Assembly (NCBI GenBank): GCA_003550305.1
Contig: QKYT01000691.1
Span: 38,840-61,122 of the forward strand
Length of the DNA stretch: 22,283 nt
DNA from: Glomus cerebriforme
Taxonomy: Eukaryota; Glomeromycota; Glomeromycetes; Glomerales; Glomeraceae
Direction: 5' to 3'
In this document: in pieces, positions 17,606-22,283 of the stretch
Position numbering within the stretch: position 1 is the first letter of the stretch
Layout: each line of letters begins with the position of its first letter
Notes under the pieces: model-generated
What the model was told of the DNA's origin: nothing
Database searches by the model: none
The model's input: the letters and a program-made list of their open reading frames with translations, nothing else
Made by a program: the position numbers and the translations under genes

Positions 17606-18063
17606 TTTTTACTAATAATATGATTTATTTGTTTTTCAGATGTCAGAGACTTAGAGTAGAATGCATGTTTTAACTTATTACCTGATAATTAAGACAATTC
17701 TGTTAAAAGATAGTATATCAGCAAACATTTGATGCACAAATTTGTTTGACAATCAGAAAAAAAGAAAATTCTAATCAACATAAATATACCAAAATTAACC
17801 TGTTTTTTATTGTAAACATATGCCTTCAAAAAAATCATTAACTGTTAACTTTTATGAAATAATCGTCATTACTAAACATGACCAATGAAGAAAACTATCT
17901 TAAAATTTTATTTTAAATTATCTAAAAATAAAGATTTTTGATTAATTTAATTCATTATTATGATTTTATTTTAAATAGGTTGCTCATTTTATATTATTTA
18001 TATCAATCTTGGAAATACTTGCAAGTTTAAATTTTCGTAACTACTCGTCCATTCGGTTAACAC
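17606..18063. other. spacer with little content
   Basis: A polypyrimidine tract and CAG at about 17626-17640 resemble a splice acceptor and are followed by ten codons (CQRLRVECMF) and a stop, perhaps the last exon of the preceding relic. At about 18025-18078 a second short frame reads LNFRNYSSIRLTPDLES. Nothing else is supportable. Confidence 0.25.
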
Positions 18064-18282
18064 CAGATCTTGAATCTTGAGAGAAGGGCTAAAGAATAAT
18101 TATTTGATGCTACGAATTATTTTCAATTAATATCAGCATTTATAATTAACATCTTAGTAGTAATTCATCTTTTTCAAAATTTTAAATTATATATTACTCA
18201 TATATCTCAAACTGTAGATAAGGAGATAGTAAAGGTTTTAAGATCAGCGAAACTGAAAATTCTGGATATGATAAAAATTTAA
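18064..18282 (+). pseudogene. unrecognised coding relic, long open tail
   Basis: The frame from 18064 reads QILNLERRAKE, a single TAA at 18097-18099, and then 60 clean codons: LFDATNYFQLISAFIINILV, VIHLFQNFKLYITHISQTV and DKEIVKVLRSAKLKILDMIK to TAA at 18280-18282. The middle part is a possible membrane-spanning or buried helix, and the tail is a basic amphipathic helix. There is no methionine at the start, so this would be a last exon. It lies in the same orientation as the relic at 17391-17605 and may be part of one decayed gene. Family not recognised. Confidence 0.4.
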
Positions 18283-19023
18283 AATCATATAGAATAGATC
18301 TAATCAAGATCGATAGGATTTATAATATAATATTATTAATTTGTTATAATTATACTGTAGCNATAGTTTTCATTTTATAATTGTTCATTCTTTTTACTTG
18401 AAAAGAAAATGTATTTATAAAAAAAAAATGACTGGCATGAAATTGTGATTCACAATATGGTAATACTTTATCAATTGTGCTAATTTTGTTTATAATATGG
18501 ATAAAATTCCTAGTCTAAAATGATGATTCTAACTCGCTGAAGAAATTTTAATTTAAATGAAAATTTAAGAAAAAATAATTTGTGTAAATGATAATGTGTA
18601 TTGTGATATTATTATTGTTCGTAAAAATAATTTTGATTTTTTTTTTGTTTTTGTTTTTGATTTTTTTTTTTAAGCTCACTCTTTTTATAATGAATGTGAC
18701 ATGATCAATTTATCATGTGATTACAAAATTTTGGTTGCTGCGCATAAAAGCAATATTTCATTTTCTTTGTCTGCACCCTATAATATTTCTTATTAATTTA
18801 TTTATCGAATTAGGATTTCGCATTACACTATAAAAGTACCTATTAAACTCGTAAGGCTAGGGTTATCACAAAGTTTGCAACACATTTATTTAAAATTGGA
18901 AATTTGCTTTAACATTATATAAAATTTATTATTTTAAAATTGCTCCACATGAAGCTCTGATTCTGTCTTGATAATACTTTGAATTGTACTTATTATCATA
19001 AAATGGTTTCCTTGTATAATTAG
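18283..19023. other. intergenic stretch
   Basis: I see no gene. A TACTGTA lies at 18353-18359 and is followed by an ambiguous base (18362). A short inverted repeat CATGAT...ATCATG lies at about 18701-18718. Long T runs occur around 18638-18672. A fragment reading IAPHEALILS at about 18940-18970 might be an exon scrap upstream of the next relic. Confidence 0.3.
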
Positions 19024-19257
19024 ATTTCTTTCATTAGTTATAACAATGTTTTACGAAAAATTATTACTTTGAATTATATAGAGGTTAAGAATGATATACA
19101 AATTTTGTGTGATGACGTTTTCTTGGGCGCAGAAAAGTTTGTTTCTATCAACTTTGTAAAAACTGATAATAATTTTATAAAAAAATATACAGTATATATC
19201 CTACTTGCGATTAAACATAGTACAACTTTTCCTAATCTTTACTGCATGAAAGAGTAG
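19024..19257 (+). pseudogene. exon-like open frame, 77 residues
   Basis: Directly after an intron-like acceptor (TATAATTAG ending at 19023) a frame stays open for 77 codons to TAG at 19255-19257. It reads ISFISYNNVLRKIITLNYIE, VKNDIQILCDDVFLGAEKF, VSINFVKTDNNFIKKYTVYI and ends FPNLYCMKE. The mixture of aspartate, glycine, cysteine and proline suggests real coding. There is no ATG in frame at the start, so it would be a terminal exon; an open frame from TTG at 19069 is only part of it. A TACAGTA at 19188-19194 lies inside. If it is a scar, the residues after KKY are not original. No family recognised and no upstream exon found. Confidence 0.4.
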
Positions 19258-20598
19258 TGCTTTTGTTTTATCATATTTATAAAATCACTATTTAGCGCGT
19301 GTATGAGGTTCTTATATCAATTAAGGTTGAGTACTTTTTCAATTCATTATAAAGTGATTTTTTTAAAATTTTTTTTTTTTTTTTGCCATTATAGTAATAT
19401 AAAAGGATTATTTCTTTTGTTTTNTTGAAAGTAAGAAAAGTTCAAAGAGGAAATAAAAATATACTTTTCAACTGTATTAATTTACATTCTGTTTTCAATG
19501 ATTGGATGTACAATTCCACCAGCTCATAATTTTGAATAATAATAATAATAAATAGTGGTTAAGGGATTGTCTCCTTTTAATATGAATTAAAGAGACTGAA
19601 CCTGATTTTCATTCATTAGGTTTTAAAACTTAACATTTATTTCAAATGCAGACCATGATTTAATCCCATCAAAATGAAGCATATAAAGCATGTGAAAATC
19701 TTTGGAATTCAAATTGTTTTTTTTTGATGAAATCATAACAAGATCAATCCAAACTAATACTGTATATTGAATTAAATATTATTAATTTAATGAGTTTAAA
19801 AAACTAACATACTGTAAGACTATTCTGAATAGATCACCCTCCATCATTGGATGACTAGTTCAAAAAGTTTCTTTTTTCTAAATCTTGAAGAATCAGGAAA
19901 AAATATCAAAAAGGATTATAATATAAAGCTGTGAAGTTGAAGTGTATTAATTTTTAAATTTGAGGTACAACACGTCTAAATCCAATTTAATACATTAAAG
20001 AAAAATTCAACAAAAATCATTTAACAATAAGTGCATCACATTATATTACACAGCTACAAAAAGGTTTATATTCGCTTTTCCAGAAAAACTTTATATTAAA
20101 AAAAAATTCTTCTCGTAATTCTTAACAGATTATTTTTTTTATTATTTTATTTAGCGAAGAAAAAATTATATAAATAAGTATCGGGATAATTTAAGAACAA
20201 ATGCTCGAAATTTTTGTAGCAAATTATAATGGCAAACTGCAAAAAAATTGTAATGAATTCGAAAAAAATTTCCATCGTGGTGAAACAAAATGAAAAAATT
20301 ATGAATTATATCAGAAGAAACGTGTCTTTCCACTTGAAAAATTAGTTTCTCAGCTATTTTTTTATAATTTTTTTATGTCAATTTTTTTGATTGTTTTTTT
20401 TTTNTTTTTNTTTTNTTTTAAAAAATAAATTTATATAAATTTTTTAAATTTCTTATGTTTCGATTTTTTTCTCAAAGGTATAACGATTTCAATTTTTAAC
20501 CTCTCCCAAAAAAATGTAATAAAATAATATCCCCGTGTTCTTTAATGAGCTGAGCAATTTTGTGACTGATAGAAATATTGGTAACTCTTCTTTTATAG
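19258..20598. other. intergenic stretch with homopolymer runs and ambiguous bases
   Basis: I see no supportable gene, only a short possible exon scrap (NEAYKACENLWNSN, about 19672-19713). An AAT trinucleotide run lies at 19534-19551. Two TACTGTA heptamers lie at 19758-19764 and 19810-19816. T runs with ambiguous bases occur around 19373-19424 and 20394-20419, which mark places where the assembly consensus was uncertain. Confidence 0.4.
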
Positions 20599-20599
20599 T

Positions 20600-21323
20600 G
20601 CCAGCCAGAATTACTAATCACGTGATTTAAAAAACAAGTTTATTGGTTGGTCAATTAATCACGGTGGTTTAAACGTAACACTTATCATCCTAAATCAAAT
20701 TTGGGACCGAAATTTAACCTTCCAAACCAAACTAGTAAATTTTAAATATTTAATGTTTCAAATTACCATCTAAGACTAGATTGATTTGGGAACATGTTCA
20801 AGTTTTGGATATAAGATTTTCCCAAGTTTGATTACAAAATTATGACATATTCCTTTTCTTTGCTCTCAAATTCTTTAGAAAATAAACCACCTATATTTCA
20901 AAATTTTAACACCTTTTTGGGTGTTTCTTCAATTTTATAATTCTTTAAATAAAATATAATGCAAAATAGAGTATCATTTATTAACTTCAATAATATATTT
21001 GTAAATTTAACAATAAAAGCATTTATCATGAAAATATCAGTAAAAAAAGTCACAAAAATTGATTTATAAAATTACATAAAGATTCCCCTTATTTATTTGG
21101 TCACATACTGCAAAGTTAAAGTACTNAATTCCATTTGAAGTTATCAATCATTAAAAATTATTATACTGATATATCATCCTCTATATTTTAAAATGATTAA
21201 ACTAAATTTTGTAAACCCTAAAATAAATAGTTTTACGTGGTGAGTAGAATATTGGTTTGATAAGTTGTTTAAATCATGAAGTGATAATTTGGCCGGAATT
21301 ACGCATTTGCTCCGGCTGGAATT
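20600..21323. repeat. inverted-similarity pair, possible element or promoter pair
   Basis: Left arm at 20600-20634 reads CCAGCCAGAATTACTAATCA, then CGTGATTTAAAAAAC. The reverse complement of 21265-21320 reads CCAGCCGGA, about 20 extra bases, then AATTATCAC and ATGATTTAAACAAC. Both arms therefore begin CCAGCCRGA and end GATTTAAAxAAC, in inverted orientation about 700 bases apart. It may be an old inverted-repeat element or two divergent promoter motifs. No target duplication was recognised. Confidence 0.35.
20616..20627. promoter_or_regulatory. 12-base palindrome with CACGTG core
   Basis: AATCACGTGATT is a perfect palindrome around an E-box CACGTG, the site type bound by basic helix-loop-helix factors such as Cbf1 in fungi. 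It lies inside the left arm of the inverted pair. The right arm lacks the intact core, so function is speculative. Confidence 0.3.
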
Positions 21324-21477
21324 GTGAGAGTTAAAGATTTTCCTTATTTGTTATTCGACATGTGAGTTTGCGTTACACGCACAGTAAAGTGGTGATCTAA
21401 AAGGAGAGTTTTTTGCTTGCTCTAGAGAGAAGACTCTTTGGAGTAGATTGTTTCTTAAATTAATCTAAATTATCAAA
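21291..21477 (+). promoter_or_regulatory. putative promoter and 5' leader of family A copy 3
   Basis: This stretch is less AT-rich than its surroundings and starts with two related words, GGCCGGAATTACG and CCGGCTGGAATTG. It ends in a purine/pyrimidine-mixed leader (GCTCTAGAGAGAAGACTCTT) immediately before the ATG at 21478. Position and composition suggest a promoter and untranslated leader. No clear TATA box is visible. Confidence 0.35.
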
Positions 21478-21932
21478 ATGGTAAGACTTTTTTAATATAA
21501 TTACCAAGTTAATATTCTTAATTCGTTAGCTCGATATATCAATCATATAATATTATTTACAGAATTATAATTTTACAAAATTGATGTCCTGCCAGCTAAA
21601 AAGGAGATATTGCTATTAAAAAGGAAATGATATTGGATTATTCCATTTTTTTAATTTTAAATAAAAAATTCACAACTCTTCCTACTGGACATTATTCATC
21701 ACAAAGATTGTTATGAAAATATTAGACAAATAAATATTTATTTAGATCTATTAATTTTGGAAAATTGGTTATCAAGATATGGCAATGAAAAAATTGTTGA
21801 CGTCTCGGTTAGTTCTTTGTTGAATAATTATGTTNATAAAAACTGGTGGCAGGAATCGTTTGTAATAAATGCTCAATTACAAAGTTCTCTCGCGATATTG
21901 TGTATTTGGGTAAATATTAATTTATGATTTTA

Positions 21933-21939
21933 TACTGTA
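21933..21939. repeat. TACTGTA scar, absent from copy 1
   Basis: In the intron of family A copy 3 the text is ATTTTATACTGTATAAGAAT. The homologous site in copy 1 (2504-2518) is ATTTTATATAAGAAT. The only difference is TA replaced by TACTGTA, a five-base gain. Confidence 0.75.
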
Positions 21940-21987
21940 TAAGAATATGTGGCAATTTATATTTCAAACTAACTGGATAATTTATGA

Positions 21988-21994
21988 TACTGTA
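21988..21994. repeat. second TACTGTA scar, absent from copy 1
   Basis: Copy 3 has TTTATGATACTGTAGTATA where copy 1 (2551-2564) has TTTATTATAGGATA. Again TA has become TACTGTA, with two further point differences around it. Confidence 0.7.
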
Positions 21995-22283
21995 GTATAC
22001 GTCTTCTAATCAATCAAGAACAAAGGGTACGCCACTCGTGCATCGTTAAATGCTTATGTAAAACAAATAGCCTGATGAGTACAAGATATTTATTATTATT
22101 ATATATACTGTATATATATTATACTACTCATTTTATGGTAAGGAAGAAAATCAACATATTGTCAAAATAATAATTGATGAATCATTTGATAGTATTTCTT
22201 CCGACGGACAAGGAATGGCTTTCTATTGGTGAGGAAACCAATTATTACCAACTGATGAAGAAGATAATAATTTCTAAATCTTT

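Larger units (their letters stand above)
21478..22283 (+). pseudogene. family A copy 3, possibly near-intact gene reaching the window edge
   Basis: ATG at 21478 is directly followed by a GTAAGA donor. The intron would end CAG at 21562. A reading frame from 21583 (VLPAKKEILLLKRK) hits stops, then is open for 83 codons from 21661: NSQLFLLDIIHHKDCYENIR, QINIYLDLLILENWLSRYGN, EKIVDVSVSSLLNNYV, KNWWQESFVINAQLQSSLAI and LCIW, ending exactly at a GTAAAT donor (21910). The intron ends TCAAG at 22018, in phase, and exon 2 reads NKGYATRASLNAYVKQIA before TGA at 22073. A third block (22137-22277) reads GKEENQHIVKIIIDESFDSI, SSDGQGMAFYW, a TGA, then GNQLLPTDEEDNNF and TAA. One ambiguous base lies at 21835. 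This is the best-preserved of three copies. Stops still argue for a pseudogene unless further introns remove them. No domain recognised. Confidence 0.5.

Noticed and set aside
1..22283. tRNA, rRNA or CRISPR array
   Set aside because: No GTTCRAATC-type tRNA arms within a cloverleaf, no rRNA-like GC-rich conserved block and no regularly spaced identical repeats were seen.

Overview
The window looks like an AT-rich fungal nuclear genome, most plausibly an arbuscular mycorrhizal fungus of the Rhizophagus type. This is inferred from the very high A+T content, short GT..AG introns of about 70-110 bases, and a degenerate Tnp2-family transposase that resembles copies I know from Rhizophagus. There is no bacterial gene packing, no operon and no Shine-Dalgarno pattern. 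No intact gene is visible. I see a graveyard of gene and transposon relics: short open stretches broken by stops and frameshifts, several still joined by splice sites in the correct phase. I found no rRNA, tRNA or CRISPR array by eye.

Layout. 1-2160: intergenic DNA with small unrecognised coding relics (717-851 minus, 1199-1511 plus, 1810-2021 plus). 2170-4287: a multi-exon plus-strand pseudogene whose 5' part (2170-2645) is copy 1 of a dispersed family called 'family A' here. 4611-4910: copy 2. 5860-6753: small plus-strand open stretches. 7041-7610: a short tandem repeat, then a less AT-rich block that looks promoter- or LTR-like. 8450-10808 (minus): the Tnp2 transposase pseudogene, five exons recognisable. 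10878-11128 (minus): an adjacent unrecognised relic. 11283-13200: degenerate minisatellites and a 210-base tandem duplication. 13328-14181: two plus-strand relics. 14373-14741 and 14900-15095: two non-autonomous inverted-repeat elements (MITEs), one pogo-like with TA target duplications, one Harbinger/Tourist-like with TAA duplications. 15460-16348: a minus-strand multi-exon relic. 17391-18282 and 19024-19257: plus-strand relics. 20600-21323: an inverted-similarity pair. 21478-22283: copy 3 of family A, the least decayed, running to the window edge.

Main observation. The 7-mer TACTGTA and its reverse complement TACAGTA occur 16 times by my count. This is the shape of scar left when a TA-inserting Tc1/mariner/pogo element starting with CAG excises. 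Two independent comparisons inside the window support that reading. The intron of family A copy 3 has TACTGTA at two places where copy 1 has just TA. In the transposase relic, collapsing TACAGTA to TA rejoins two frames into a conserved family motif. The pogo-like MITE at 14373-14741, whose right-hand end gives CAG next to TA, is a resident example of an element that could leave such scars.
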